From contig BCAA01000005.1 in NCBI GenBank assembly GCA_001305115.1, positions 1 through 64,000 of the forward strand: a stretch of DNA of 64,000 nucleotides. Direction: 5' to 3'. The position numbers and the translations under genes are program-made. The notes beneath the pieces were generated by a model. It was not told the origin of the DNA, did not search any database, and worked only from the letters and a program-made list of their open reading frames with translations. This DNA comes from Clostridia bacterium UC5.1-1E11. GTDB lineage: Bacteria > Bacillota > Clostridia > Oscillospirales > Acutalibacteraceae. Positions within the stretch are counted from its first letter, which is position 1. Every line of letters begins with the position of its first letter. This document shows positions 1-8,704 of this stretch, one piece after another.

Positions 1-168
1 TCATCGATCAAGCTCAGAGGTGATGTTTAACATCATATCACACTCGCTTTGTGGTGTCAAGTGTTTTTTCTGTCTCTCTCGACGGCTTCACTATAATATC
101 ACACTCATTCTACAATGTCAACGCTTTTTTTACATTTATTTTATGTCTGTCCCTTTCTACCAATTATA

Positions 169-197
169 TTGCAGTTTCTCTGTCAATTTGGTATACT
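169..197 (+). promoter_or_regulatory. Predicted sigma-A promoter of the homoserine acyltransferase gene
   Basis: TTGCAG (169-174) and TATACT (192-197) are separated by exactly 17 bp, giving a leader of about 60 nt before the ATG at 264. No SAM riboswitch or T-box fits in a leader this short. The rest of bases 1-168 is AT-rich and no gene was recognised in it. Confidence 0.6.
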
Positions 198-263
198 TAA
201 GACTAGTATACACTGTTATGCATTGATTATACTACAAAATCTAAAAAGAATCGAGCGAATCGT

Positions 264-1210
264 ATGCCTATTAAAATACAAGCTGAACTTCCTGCTATAA
301 AGGTGTTAGAGGGGGAAAACATCTTCGTAATGACACATGAACGAGCCAGAATGCAGGATATTCGCCCATTAAAGATTGTCATACTTAATCTGATGCCGAT
401 TAAACCCGTAACGGAAACACAACTGCTGCGTGTTTTGAGTAACACACCATTGCAGGTGGACGTTGAATTGATGCAAATGGCATCGCATGTTTCCAAGAAT
501 ACCTCTGCATCGCATCTCAATACTTTTTATAAGACATTCAAGGATTTGAAGAACGAAAAATTCGATGGCATGATTATTACTGGTGCACCAGTTGAAAATA
601 TGCCTTTTGAAGAAGTAGACTACTGGCCTGAGCTCTGTGAGATAATGGAATGGAGTCAAAAGAGCGTCTATTCTACCTTACATATTTGTTGGGGAGCGCA
701 AGCGGGACTCTATTATCATTATGGAATTCCAAAATATCAGCTCCCCCAAAAGCTAAGCGGCGTTTATTTACACCGTGTTTTAGATCCCCACCATCCATTG
801 GTACGGGGATTTGATGACAGTTTTTATGTACCACATTCACGAAATACCGATATTCGACGGGAAGACATTGAACAACACCATGAGCTTATAATCTTATCGA
901 CTTCTAGTACGGCGGGTGTTCATCTAGTCGCCAAAAAGATGGCCGTCAGTTCTTTGTCACCGGCCACGGCGAATATGATCGGGACACTTTAGCTAATGAA
1001 TATTTCCGTGATGAGCGTAAGGGATTAAAACCTCGCGTCCCAGAAAATTATTTTCCAAACGACGATCCAACTTTACAGCCACGTTTTACTTGGCGTAGTC
1101 ATGCACATCTTCTATTTGCCAATTGGCTGAATTACTATGTCTATCAGTCCACTCCCTATGATCTTTCTTCTCTACCAAAGATCAGTCATAATGAAACTAC
1201 TCCATTTTAA
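264..1210 (+). CDS. metA: Homoserine O-acetyltransferase (MetA family), frame broken near 937
   Basis: Transfers an acyl group to the hydroxyl of L-homoserine in the cytoplasm, the first committed step of methionine synthesis. The open frame runs to 992 and then breaks. The sequence has five A at 933-937 where six would keep the frame. Adding one A gives a 315-residue protein, the family's usual length, and places Cys142 (in HICWGAQ), His235 and Glu237 (in TGHGEYD) at the standard catalytic positions, which strongly supports one missing base. Residue 111 is Glu (in GAPVENM). In this family Glu111 is associated with acetyl-CoA use and Gly111 with succinyl-CoA, so acetyltransferase is inferred despite the MetA fold. 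The ribosome binding site before 264 is weak. It is monocistronic, followed by a terminator. Confidence 0.93.
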
Positions 1211-1250
1211 TATGTCAACCTTTGATCTTAATGGATCGATTCAATCTCAA

Positions 1251-1287
1251 AACCGGAACCTTTATTAAAGAAAGGTTCCGGTTTTCT
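1251..1287 (+). terminator. Rho-independent terminator after metA
   Basis: A 13-bp perfect stem (AACCGGAACCTTT at 1251-1263 with its complement ending at 1283) encloses a 7-base loop and runs into a T-rich tail. Confidence 0.85.
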
Positions 1288-1429
1288 TCATGATTGTATC
1301 ATAAAACAGAAAGTCTACCTTTGTCCGATTATAGAGCCCATACTCCCAGTATGGTGGGCCGATCGGAATCTTTCAGCACGTCCACATATCTATGCTATCC
1401 AGTAGCCACGGCTATTCACTGATTCGTAC

Positions 1430-2216
1430 TCAATCATCTTCAATTAAAATCTGTAGCTGATAATTCCACTGTAAGATTCCAGAAATAACGATTAACTGTA
1501 TTGTAAATGTTGGTTCCAAGTGATATTGTTCTTTGGCAATTTCAATGAGTTTCGAAAGAACCTGTCCACGTGTCTGCTCTGTACAGTCCGCGCAGAGATA
1601 GGTACCCGATGGCAATATTTTTAATCCATCCATATCTGTATAGCGAATGCATACTGCAAAGAGACGAGACAGATTCTTCTCCGTGTAAATTCCTGCTAAA
1701 TCCTCAAATGCAAAAAGATCTCTTTGAGATGGCTCAATTCGATCATAAAAATGCCTTAGATAATTCCACAAATTGTCAAGTGTCGGTGCTTCTAATGAGT
1801 TCGATAACAAAATCACACGCTTGGGAAAATATCTCGTGTAAAATTCGGTTCGATTTTGTTGCCCATACAGTTTCTTTTCATAATCCGATCTGGCCAATTG
1901 GATTTTGGACTTGCTATATTGCAACTCTGCAATTTTTTTCATCAGCTGTTTTCTCCGCTTTTTTCAAAAAGTCTACAACCATTTGAAGATCATCGTATTC
2001 CAAAATACATTTAATCTCATGTAAAGAGAGGTCCATCTGCTGTAATGCTCGGATGGTATGCAATCGGACAATATCTTCTTTTGTATAATATCGATATTTT
2101 GACGCTTCATCTCTTCTGCTTGCCTTAACAAGACCGATTCGATCATAGTGACGCAATGTCTCACTCGTCATATTGGCCATTTTTGCCGCTTCGCTGATTG
2201 AAAAAAAATTCTCCAC
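1430..2216 (-). CDS. MerR-family transcriptional regulator with effector-binding domain, frame broken at 1933-1939
   Basis: The N-terminal part (2216 to about 1940) is a MerR winged helix-turn-helix: FSISEAAKMANMTSETLRHYDRIGL, about residues 5-30, shown here only by its SEAAKMANMTSETLRHYDRI core, followed by the YRYYTKEDIVRL wing and a linker coiled coil. The C-terminal 170 residues resemble a ligand-binding domain, but no subfamily was recognised. The two halves are in different frames. A run of seven T at 1933-1939 (seven A on the coding strand) would join them as ...DEKIAELQYSK... if it had six, giving about 261 residues, so one extra base is inferred. A real short MerR-only protein is the alternative. 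It is divergent from the ABC exporter operon and separated by a MerR-type promoter, so it most likely controls that operon and perhaps itself. Confidence 0.82.
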
Positions 2217-2231
2217 TTTTTAACTTCCTTC

Positions 2232-2262
2232 TTGACCTTTGTGTTACACAAAGGTTTATACT
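2232..2262 (+). promoter_or_regulatory. MerR-type promoter with 19-bp spacer and palindromic operator
   Basis: TTGACC (2232-2237) and TATACT (2257-2262) are separated by 19 bp, the overlong spacing typical of promoters that MerR proteins activate by untwisting DNA. A perfect inverted repeat, ACCTTTGTGT then ACACAAAGGT around a single central T at 2245 (2235-2255), fills the spacer. The divergent merR gene starts at 2216, so both transcription units probably share this operator. Confidence 0.85.
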
Positions 2263-2334
2263 GTACTCGCACGAAGAGAAACGCATATCAAATCTACTTT
2301 CTTAATCGTAAACATGGAGCGGAGGAATATCATC

Positions 2335-3186
2335 ATGATTGAACTTTCTGGTGTAACAAAACAATACAGACAGACAGCGGTACTAAAAGACGTCTCTCTG
2401 ACCATTAGCGAACCAGGGATTTATTGCCTACTTGGTCGAAACGGCGCTGGCAAGACCACCTTACTCAAGTCAATTGCAGGTTACCAAAATATCTCTTATG
2501 GTGAGATTCGCGTGAACAATCAACTGATTACGACCGCAACACTGGATACAGGCGTAAGTTATATCGAAAATTTTGCAAAGCATTTCCACCTCCCCGTGAA
2601 AAAATTGCTTCATATTGCGGGAGAGGTAAACCCCAATTACGACTTTGCATTTGCTACAGAGATGATGGAGCGTTTCGAGCTAGATGGTAAGAAAAAGTTT
2701 CACCATCTGTCCCTTGGTATGAAAACCATGGTTTCCACAATCATCTGCCTGGCGAGTAATAAAAATGTCATTCTTTTAGATGAACCGGTGCTGGGATTTG
2801 ACGCGATCATGCGGGTAGAGTTCTATAATATGCTGTCCGAAAGCTTCCAAAAACATCCCCGCATCATCCTTGTGTCCACCCACATTATCGAAGAAATTAC
2901 AAAAACGATTCAAAAATTAATCATCCTTGATAAAGGGCGTATCCGCTTTTTTGACACCCTACAAGCCGTCGAAAAACAAGCATACAGCATTAGCGGATTG
3001 AAAAGCGATGTCGAAGCCGCCACTAAAAACTTAAACGTGATCGGTCAAGATTCGGTTGGCGGGCTTGTAACCAGCTATATCTTTGACACACCCCCAAAAC
3101 AAATAGCGTCCTTAGAGATTCATCCTTTAACTTTACAAGACTTCTTCATTCAGATGGTCGGTCATAGAGGAGGTATTCGGAAATGA
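2335..3186 (+). CDS. ABC transporter ATP-binding protein
   Basis: A 283-residue ATPase subunit of an exporter, acting at the cytoplasmic face with the membrane protein encoded next. Walker A GRNGAGKTT lies near residue 35, the signature region LSLGMKTMV near 125, Walker B VILLDEPVLGFD near 145 and the switch histidine in VSTHIIEE near 183. The start at 2335 is chosen because GGAGG lies 9 bases upstream at 2321-2325. A longer frame would begin inside the promoter. The stop overlaps the next ATG (ATGA). First gene of a three-gene operon under the MerR-type promoter, suggesting inducible export of, or protection from, a toxic compound. The substrate is unknown. Confidence 0.9.
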   Translation: MIELSGVTKQYRQTAVLKDVSLTISEPGIYCLLGRNGAGKTTLLKSIAGYQNISYGEIRVNNQLITTATLDTGVSYIENFAKHFHLPVKKLLHIAGEVNPNYDFAFATEMMERFELDGKKKFHHLSLGMKTMVSTIICLASNKNVILLDEPVLGFDAIMRVEFYNMLSESFQKHPRIILVSTHIIEEITKTIQKLIILDKGRIRFFDTLQAVEKQAYSISGLKSDVEAATKNLNVIGQDSVGGLVTSYIFDTPPKQIASLEIHPLTLQDFFIQMVGHRGGIRK

Positions 3187-3836
3187 ACGCAACATTTGCA
3201 GTTGTAAAACGGGAACTTGCAAGCAATAAAATGAGCTTCATCCTTACAGTCCTTGTCGTGCTTTGCGCGACAACTTCAGGCGACTCTGCAATCGCCTTAA
3301 GCAATGGAAACTATACTTGGTTGTTGGCCGCTATGTCCCCTTTCTTTTTCGTCTTTTATGTCTACCCCAAACTCATGTATTTGGGGACAAGTAAAAAAGA
3401 TTTCTATGCCGGAAGTCTGGTCTGTTATGGATTCCTTGCCCTTCTCGTCTCTCTAGCCAATACTACAATCCACCTTATATTCGACCCACTAAACCATACA
3501 CAAACCGTGATGAATCTGATGGATCTATGTGGCTGGATGGAAAATGGCGCTTTTATAGCTTTCCTCCAGCAGGGAATATTTCTCTTTCTCACCATGACTT
3601 TTCTTCATGTACTTCTATCGATGCAGTCCCACTGGTATGGCTGGTTGACGGACGGCATATTGGTAGCAATGATCTGTATTTTTACGCCAATTGCATCTCT
3701 TCGCCAGCTCTTGGTCGGATTCTTTCAAATAATCATGCTGAATAGCAATGCTTTTCTACACATAGGAGTTTGTGCTCTGCTCAGTACAGGCCTATCGATC
3801 ATCGGCCTGGTCGTTTTAAAAAGAAAAACACTTTAA
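3183..3836 (+). CDS. ABC exporter membrane subunit (ABC-2-like), 217 aa
   Basis: Highly hydrophobic protein with about six membrane spans, for example around residues 14-34, 43-60, 78-95, 120-140, 150-175 and 190-212. It overlaps the ATPase gene by 4 bases, so the two are translationally coupled and almost certainly form one transporter. No family-specific motif was recognised. The ABC-2 type assignment rests on size, topology and context. Confidence 0.75.
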   Translation: MNATFAVVKRELASNKMSFILTVLVVLCATTSGDSAIALSNGNYTWLLAAMSPFFFVFYVYPKLMYLGTSKKDFYAGSLVCYGFLALLVSLANTTIHLIFDPLNHTQTVMNLMDLCGWMENGAFIAFLQQGIFLFLTMTFLHVLLSMQSHWYGWLTDGILVAMICIFTPIASLRQLLVGFFQIIMLNSNAFLHIGVCALLSTGLSIIGLVVLKRKTL

Positions 3837-3850
3837 TACAAGAGGTTCCC

Positions 3851-4516
3851 ATGAAAAAACTGTTTTCTTTTGCATGCATGTTGTTACTTGGATCAGCAAT
3901 CTTAACTGGATGCTCTTCTACGGATGAAGATTTTTCTGCGGAAAGCTATGTGATAAACCATACACAGGTGCAAGAAATCGAACTGGAAGTCCAAGACCGA
4001 AAGATCGAAGTAATCCCTTCCGAGGATGACCAAATACGAATAGATTACTATGAGAGCCCTAAGGAAGCCTATAACATCTCTACTGCAGACTCTGGCACAT
4101 TGACCATGACATCTGTATCCAACAAGAATTGGACGGACTATATTGGAGGTAGCGCTCCCATAGACAAGCGCACCATTACTTTGTATATTCCCGATTCGCT
4201 TGTCTCCTCCTTAACCCTGGGTACTACCAATGAAAATATCTCCGTTGCCCCTTTAACTGTGACAAAGGACGTCACTCTTACTACAAACGGCGGGGATATC
4301 TTATTGGATGAATTGAGCGTCGGCCACACCACGGCTATACAGACAAAAAACGGGAATATCAACGGTACCATAATCGGAAGCTACGATGACTATACCATAT
4401 CCTGCGAAATCAAAAAAGGCGAAAGCAATCTACCCTCTCAGAAAGATGGAGGGAAAAAAGTTTTAAGCGTCTCTAATAATAACGGGGATATTCATATTGA
4501 GTTTGTGAAGGAATAA
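3851..4516 (+). CDS. DUF4097-like lipoprotein
   Basis: 221 residues. The N-terminus has a basic start (MKK), a hydrophobic segment and a lipobox (LTGC, Cys about residue 20), so it should be lipid-anchored on the outer face of the membrane. The remainder is rich in short beta-strands with repeating patterns such as TTNENISV, TNGGDILL, TKNGNING and NNNGDIHI, typical of DUF4097/putative adhesin beta-solenoids. It follows the exporter genes by 14 bases with GAGG upstream and belongs to the same operon, so it may act with the transporter or sense envelope damage. That role is inference. The start at 3851 gives an intact signal peptide. Confidence 0.82.
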   Translation: MKKLFSFACMLLLGSAILTGCSSTDEDFSAESYVINHTQVQEIELEVQDRKIEVIPSEDDQIRIDYYESPKEAYNISTADSGTLTMTSVSNKNWTDYIGGSAPIDKRTITLYIPDSLVSSLTLGTTNENISVAPLTVTKDVTLTTNGGDILLDELSVGHTTAIQTKNGNINGTIIGSYDDYTISCEIKKGESNLPSQKDGGKKVLSVSNNNGDIHIEFVKE

Positions 4517-4825
4517 CCCCTTCTCGCTCTCGTTGATACTCTTATCAAAAAATGCAGTGGAATGATCATTAGCCCCTGATTGGCCCTTCGTCTCTTATCC
4601 TATCAGACCTATCTTTCCGGTAATGTATAGTGACCCAAGAGGTTAAAAAGGAACGGTTACAAAAGGCTCTTTATTGATATTGTAAAACGGTACGCTCGAT
4701 TACTGTGGTATGGACTGTAATCAGGCGTACCGTTTTGTTTTCCCCACAGCTTTGGTTAAAGGGATATTGGGACGGAATCATATACTCTATTCAAACGAAA
4801 TTCCATTCAAAAAGTGAATAAGTCT
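4517..4825. terminator. Intergenic region with a strong bidirectional terminator
   Basis: Bases 4517-4683 show no gene. At 4684-4736 AAAACGGTACGC pairs with GCGTACCGTTTT, with an inner GATTAC/GTAATC pairing, followed by T-rich sequence on the plus strand and preceded by A on that strand. It can therefore end both the lipoprotein operon and the converging aldo/keto reductase transcript. Confidence 0.8.
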
Positions 4826-5956
4826 CTACTCAATGCCAATCCCCAACATTTCCGTCGCTTTTTTCAGCTCTGTGCGGATGGAAATATGCTGTGGACACAC
4901 CTCTTCACATTTTCCACAATGGATACATGCATTCGCCTTGTTCTTCCCATGGCCCCCCACCAGCCATGCCTCCTGATGAGCTGCTGCTGCCTGATCTCGA
5001 TAAAGGGTTAGATAATTCATCGCTGTAAAGGTTCCAGAAATTCCTATATTATTGGGGCAGACTTTTGCACAATAGTTGCAGGATGTACAGGGAATTAACG
5101 AAATATGACTAAGCGCTTCCTGAGCTGCTCTGAGCGTTTTCTGTTCTGCCGCTGTAAGGCCTGTAAAATTCTTCATATAAGATAGGTTGTCCTGCATTTG
5201 TTCTACATTGCTCATACCGGAAAGAACCGTAATCACTCCCTCCAGATCGGCTGCAAACCGGATTGCCCAAGAAGCAAAGGACTGATCTGGCTCTGCGCCC
5301 TTGAGAATTCTCTGAACAGGTACGGGCGGATTCGCCAACATACCTCCCTTAACCGGCTCCATGATAATCACTGGCTTATCATGTTTTCTTGCCACTTCAT
5401 AGCATCGACGGGATTGCACAGCTGGATATTCCCAGTCTGCATAGTTAATTTGCAGTTGAACAAACTCCATTTCCGGATGCTTTGTCAGCAATTCATCCAA
5501 CTCTTCCGGTGTGGAGTGGAAAGAAAAACCGGCATGTTTGATGAGACCTTCCTTCTTCTTTTCTTGTACAAAGCTCCACATGTCAAAGTTATTAAAAAAG
5601 TGCGTCCGCCCCTCTCCAAGGTTATGAAGCAGATAAAAATCAAAATATCCTGCCCCTGTCTGCTTAAGAGAAACATCAAACTGAGCGATTGCCTCTTCCC
5701 GCGTTTTGCAGTTGATCCAAGCGGCATTTTTAGTTGCGAGCTGGAAGGATTCCCGCGGATAACGCTCGACTAGCGCCTGACGAATCGCATCTTCACTGCC
5801 CGCATAGGCCCAAGCCGTATCGAAGTATGTAAAACCTGCCTCCAGAAATAGGTCAACCATTGTTTTTGTTTGCTCTATGTCGATACGTCCAGCTTTCTGA
5901 GGTAAACGCATCAAACCAAATCCCAATTTTTTGATTTCTTCCCCTAGATAAGACAT
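4826..5956 (-). CDS. Aldo/keto reductase with C-terminal 2x[4Fe-4S] ferredoxin domain
   Basis: 376 residues. Residues 1-270 form an aldo/keto reductase barrel with Asp and Tyr in FDTAWAYAGSE, Lys in ATKNAAW and His in LLHNLGEG as catalytic tetrad candidates. The C-terminal third carries two cysteine clusters, CTSCNYCAKVCP (about 288-299) and CIHCGKCEEVCP (about 340-351), each expected to bind [4Fe-4S]. This fused class is common in anaerobes and likely passes electrons between ferredoxin and a carbonyl or NAD(P)H substrate. The true substrate is unknown. AAGGAGG lies 7 bases before the ATG at 5956. Single-gene unit, converging on the exporter operon. Confidence 0.92.
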   Translation of the reverse strand: MSYLGEEIKKLGFGLMRLPQKAGRIDIEQTKTMVDLFLEAGFTYFDTAWAYAGSEDAIRQALVERYPRESFQLATKNAAWINCKTREEAIAQFDVSLKQTGAGYFDFYLLHNLGEGRTHFFNNFDMWSFVQEKKKEGLIKHAGFSFHSTPEELDELLTKHPEMEFVQLQINYADWEYPAVQSRRCYEVARKHDKPVIIMEPVKGGMLANPPVPVQRILKGAEPDQSFASWAIRFAADLEGVITVLSGMSNVEQMQDNLSYMKNFTGLTAAEQKTLRAAQEALSHISLIPCTSCNYCAKVCPNNIGISGTFTAMNYLTLYRDQAAAAHQEAWLVGGHGKNKANACIHCGKCEEVCPQHISIRTELKKATEMLGIGIE

Positions 5957-6071
5957 AGGAATTCCTCCTTAGATGATTCCAATCCATTCGTCCATACAAA
6001 TACAGTGAATCCCTCTTTGTCTATACAACTTCCATATTCTTTCTATGTTGATTTGATTTCATCCTGTCTTG

Positions 6072-6551
6072 CTACATTTTTAAGCCTTTGACCCAAGCCG
6101 AAATTTCTTCCGTATTTGCTCTACTGCTGAATCGTTTTCCCGGCAACCAGCGGGCCATTGGACAAGTTTGTTTCAGGATATGGTCCGTCTCTCCCATTCC
6201 GCTGCCACCTGAAGTGGCAAATGGGACCACAGTTTTCTCTGAAAAATCATAGCTTTCCAGAAAAGTATGTATGATGCGCGGCGCTTCATACCACCAGATA
6301 GGGAATCCAATAAAAATGACATCGTACGAGGTCATATCCTCCACGCGATTTTTAATGACCGGCCGAGCGGTTTTATCGTTCATTTCCACACTGCTGCGGC
6401 TTGCTTGATTATTCCAATTCAGATCAGCAGATGAATAGGGTACTCCTGGCTGAATTTCATATAGATCCCCTTTTACAGTATCGGCTAAGGTCTTTGCCAA
6501 ACGGGCTGTCTCACCACTAGCTGAAAAAAACGCGACTAATACATTGCTCAT
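6072..6551 (-). CDS. Flavodoxin
   Basis: 159 residues with the FMN phosphate-binding loop ASGETARLAKTLAD at the N-terminus and the conserved FIGFPIWWYEAPRIIHTFLE strand-helix near residue 90. Electron carrier or flavodoxin-like reductase in the cytoplasm. GGGGGA precedes the ATG. The gene stands alone, with an AT-rich 260-bp upstream region (6552-6812) holding no other gene. Confidence 0.9.
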   Translation of the reverse strand: MSNVLVAFFSASGETARLAKTLADTVKGDLYEIQPGVPYSSADLNWNNQASRSSVEMNDKTARPVIKNRVEDMTSYDVIFIGFPIWWYEAPRIIHTFLESYDFSEKTVVPFATSGGSGMGETDHILKQTCPMARWLPGKRFSSRANTEEISAWVKGLKM

Positions 6552-6724
6552 TTTGATTCCCCCATTTCATGTTTATTTGTCATAGTTGTTTAAAGACTTC
6601 TTCTGCATGCAGTATAGCGTATTTAAAATATATTTTCAACATTTTTTAGAATTCAAAATAGGCGATATTTCATTGTTGGCTGAAGCCACAAGAACCGCCC
6701 GCACCCATACGAATTCCTTTTGAA

Positions 6725-6753
6725 TTGACAAGCGTATATGATAGAGGTTATTC
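6725..6753 (+). promoter_or_regulatory. Possible promoter of the acetyltransferase gene
   Basis: TTGACA at 6725-6730 is followed after 17 bp by TTATTC at 6748-6753, a weak -10. TATTAT sequences just downstream could serve instead. Confidence 0.4.
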
Positions 6754-6812
6754 TTATTCTATTATTATACATATGGAATCTTACTAAATAGAGAGACTTT
6801 AGGAGGTATCAA

Positions 6813-7343
6813 ATGACTGTTCTATTGAAAGATGGAAGAACTGCTGAATTGCGCCAAGCAATTCCCTCCGATGCAAAGGATATCATCGAATATCTCAATT
6901 GCATTGGCGGAGAAAGTGAGTTTCTGACCTTTGGTAAAGATGGATTTCCAATATCCATCGTTGAAGAGGAAAAATATATTGAACACTTTCAGGCCCCTAA
7001 CCAGAGTTTATGGATTGTTCGAGTCGATGGAGAATTAGCTGCTATGGGCGACCTTACCGCACAAAATGCACCGCGCATATCACACACAAGCGAACTCTCG
7101 ATCTCTGTGCGAAAAAAGGATTGGGGTTCAGGCATCGCTCAGATCTTAATGGAACAACTTATACAGTTTGCGCGGGATTCTAAACAGATCCAAGTCATCG
7201 GCTTAACGGTCCATGCAGAGAACGAACGCGCCATTCGTCTGTATCGGCGGTACGGATTTCAAGAAGTAGGTTGCTATCCCCGCTTTTTTCACTACGATGA
7301 TGGTCGTTTTGCTGATGCAAAATGGATGAACCTTTATTTATGA
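6813..7343 (+). CDS. GNAT family N-acetyltransferase
   Basis: 176 residues, full length for the GCN5-related fold. The acetyl-CoA pyrophosphate loop is KDWGSGIAQILM (about residues 103-114), and the C-terminal motif NERAIRLYRRYGFQEVG is typical of the family. AGGAGG lies 7 bases upstream of the ATG. Substrate unknown. It sits directly upstream of the D-Ala-D-Ser locus but is separated from it by a terminator, so co-transcription is unlikely. Confidence 0.88.
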   Translation: MTVLLKDGRTAELRQAIPSDAKDIIEYLNCIGGESEFLTFGKDGFPISIVEEEKYIEHFQAPNQSLWIVRVDGELAAMGDLTAQNAPRISHTSELSISVRKKDWGSGIAQILMEQLIQFARDSKQIQVIGLTVHAENERAIRLYRRYGFQEVGCYPRFFHYDDGRFADAKWMNLYL

Positions 7344-7413
7344 AAACCATCTTCAGAAAATCTTAATATGTTCTTTTTGGTTTCTTAAGAAGTTGAAACG
7401 TGAATTGTAAAAC

Positions 7414-7468
7414 AAAGATCGCTGCTGTTCGGTAGAATAAAACCTGAACGGCAACGATCTTTTATTTT
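7414..7468 (+). terminator. Rho-independent terminator after the acetyltransferase gene
   Basis: AAAGATCG (7414-) pairs with CGATCTTT (ending about 7463), with further pairing TGC/GCA and GTTC/GAAC in the arms, followed by TTTATTTTG. Confidence 0.75.
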
Positions 7469-7495
7469 GTCACAAAAACAACGAGCCTCTATAGC
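7467..7495 (+). promoter_or_regulatory. Candidate promoter of the van-type operon
   Basis: TTGTCA (7467-7472) and TATAGC (7490-7495) are 17 bp apart, directly after the upstream terminator and 61 bases before the ligase start. No obvious response-regulator repeats were seen, which would fit constitutive expression. Confidence 0.45.
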
Positions 7496-7555
7496 GTATG
7501 GCCTTACAAAAAGGTAGTTCCCGTTTTCATGTCTTTCAGGAAGGAGAAAATGAAA

Positions 7556-8704
7556 ATGAATCGAAATCAAACGATAGAAGAGAATCCCTCTAACCAGTTT
7601 CCGGATTCCTTTGGGCAGTTTCATTCACATACACCCTCACAGAACCTTTCCGGCAGTCGAGCCACCATTGCCCTTCTATTCGGTGGATGTTCTACCGAAT
7701 ATCATGTCTCTCTACAATCCGCTTACTCTGTATTCTTGCAGATCGACACTTCACGTTATTCCGTGTTTCTGATCGGCCTCCATCCCCAAACCGGCCAATG
7801 GTATTGGTATCGGGGCAATCCGGAGCGCATTCTACACGGCGAATGGTGTGTCGAGGAATTTTGTGTACCGGTATTTCCAACCACAGATCGTTCCATCCAC
7901 GGAGTTCAATATGTGAAAGACCATTCTGTACGCTCAATCTCATTTGACGCTGCCCTTCCCATTCTTCATGGAAAAAACGGAGAAGATGGAACGGTCCAGG
8001 GCCTTTTGGAACTGGCCGGAATTCCAATCATCGGATGTGACCTTCTGAGCTCCGCGCTCTGTATGAATAAGGAGCTGGCCCACCGTTTGATTGCAGCAGA
8101 AGGGATTGCGACTCCTAAGTCCATCTTAATCCAGCCTGCCTTTGATAAAGAACAGTTGATGCATGATATACAAACGCTCGGTTATCCCATCTTTGTAAAA
8201 CCAGTGCGATCCGGTTCCTCTTTCGGAATCACAAAAGTATTGACTGAACAGGAGCTACTTCCCGCCATCGAGCGCGCTTTTGTTCACGACTCCCATGTTC
8301 TTTTGGAGGAAACGATTCCCGGCTTCGAAGTGGGATGCGCCATCCTGGGGACAAATCCACTGACCATTGGGGCTGTCGATGAAATCGAACTATCGCAGGG
8401 ATTCTTCGATTATACTGAAAAATACACCCTAGAAACCGCAAAAATCCATGTTCCTGCCCGTATTTCAGACAAAAAAGCAAAAGAAATTCAAGAGACAGCC
8501 AAACAAATCTATACGATTTTGGGTTGCAAAGGATTTGCACGAGTTGACCTGTTCCTGACTCCGGAGGGGAAAATCGTGTTTAATGAAGTCAATACCATCC
8601 CCGGATTCACTCCACACAGCCGGTATCCCAACATGTTAAAAGCTGCCGGGTGGACATTTTCCGAAGTAATCCACCAGTTGTTGAAAATGGGGGAATGCAT
8701 ATGA
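7556..8704 (+). CDS. vanG: D-alanine--D-serine ligase, VanG-like
   Basis: ATP-grasp ligase joining D-Ala to a second D-residue for the peptidoglycan stem peptide. 382 residues from 7556, chosen because AAGGAG at 7541-7546 is 9 bases upstream. An ATG at 7550 is also possible. Motifs: LFGGCSTEYHVSLQSA (about 44-59), KPVRSGSSFGITKV (ATP loop), and NEVNTIPGFTPHSRYPNM (metal and substrate site). The omega-loop region reads FDYTEKYTLE; EKY-type loops are found in D-Ala-D-Ala and D-Ala-D-Ser ligases, whereas D-Ala-D-Lac ligases carry a His there. The VanXY and VanT genes downstream decide for D-Ser. About 33 residues precede the usual N-terminus. The stop overlaps the next ATG by 4 bases. Confidence 0.88.
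   Translation: MNRNQTIEENPSNQFPDSFGQFHSHTPSQNLSGSRATIALLFGGCSTEYHVSLQSAYSVFLQIDTSRYSVFLIGLHPQTGQWYWYRGNPERILHGEWCVEEFCVPVFPTTDRSIHGVQYVKDHSVRSISFDAALPILHGKNGEDGTVQGLLELAGIPIIGCDLLSSALCMNKELAHRLIAAEGIATPKSILIQPAFDKEQLMHDIQTLGYPIFVKPVRSGSSFGITKVLTEQELLPAIERAFVHDSHVLLEETIPGFEVGCAILGTNPLTIGAVDEIELSQGFFDYTEKYTLETAKIHVPARISDKKAKEIQETAKQIYTILGCKGFARVDLFLTPEGKIVFNEVNTIPGFTPHSRYPNMLKAAGWTFSEVIHQLLKMGECI

Noticed and set aside
1-263. SAM riboswitch or T-box upstream of metA
   Set aside because: The predicted transcript start leaves only about 60 nt of leader, and no conserved riboswitch core was found.
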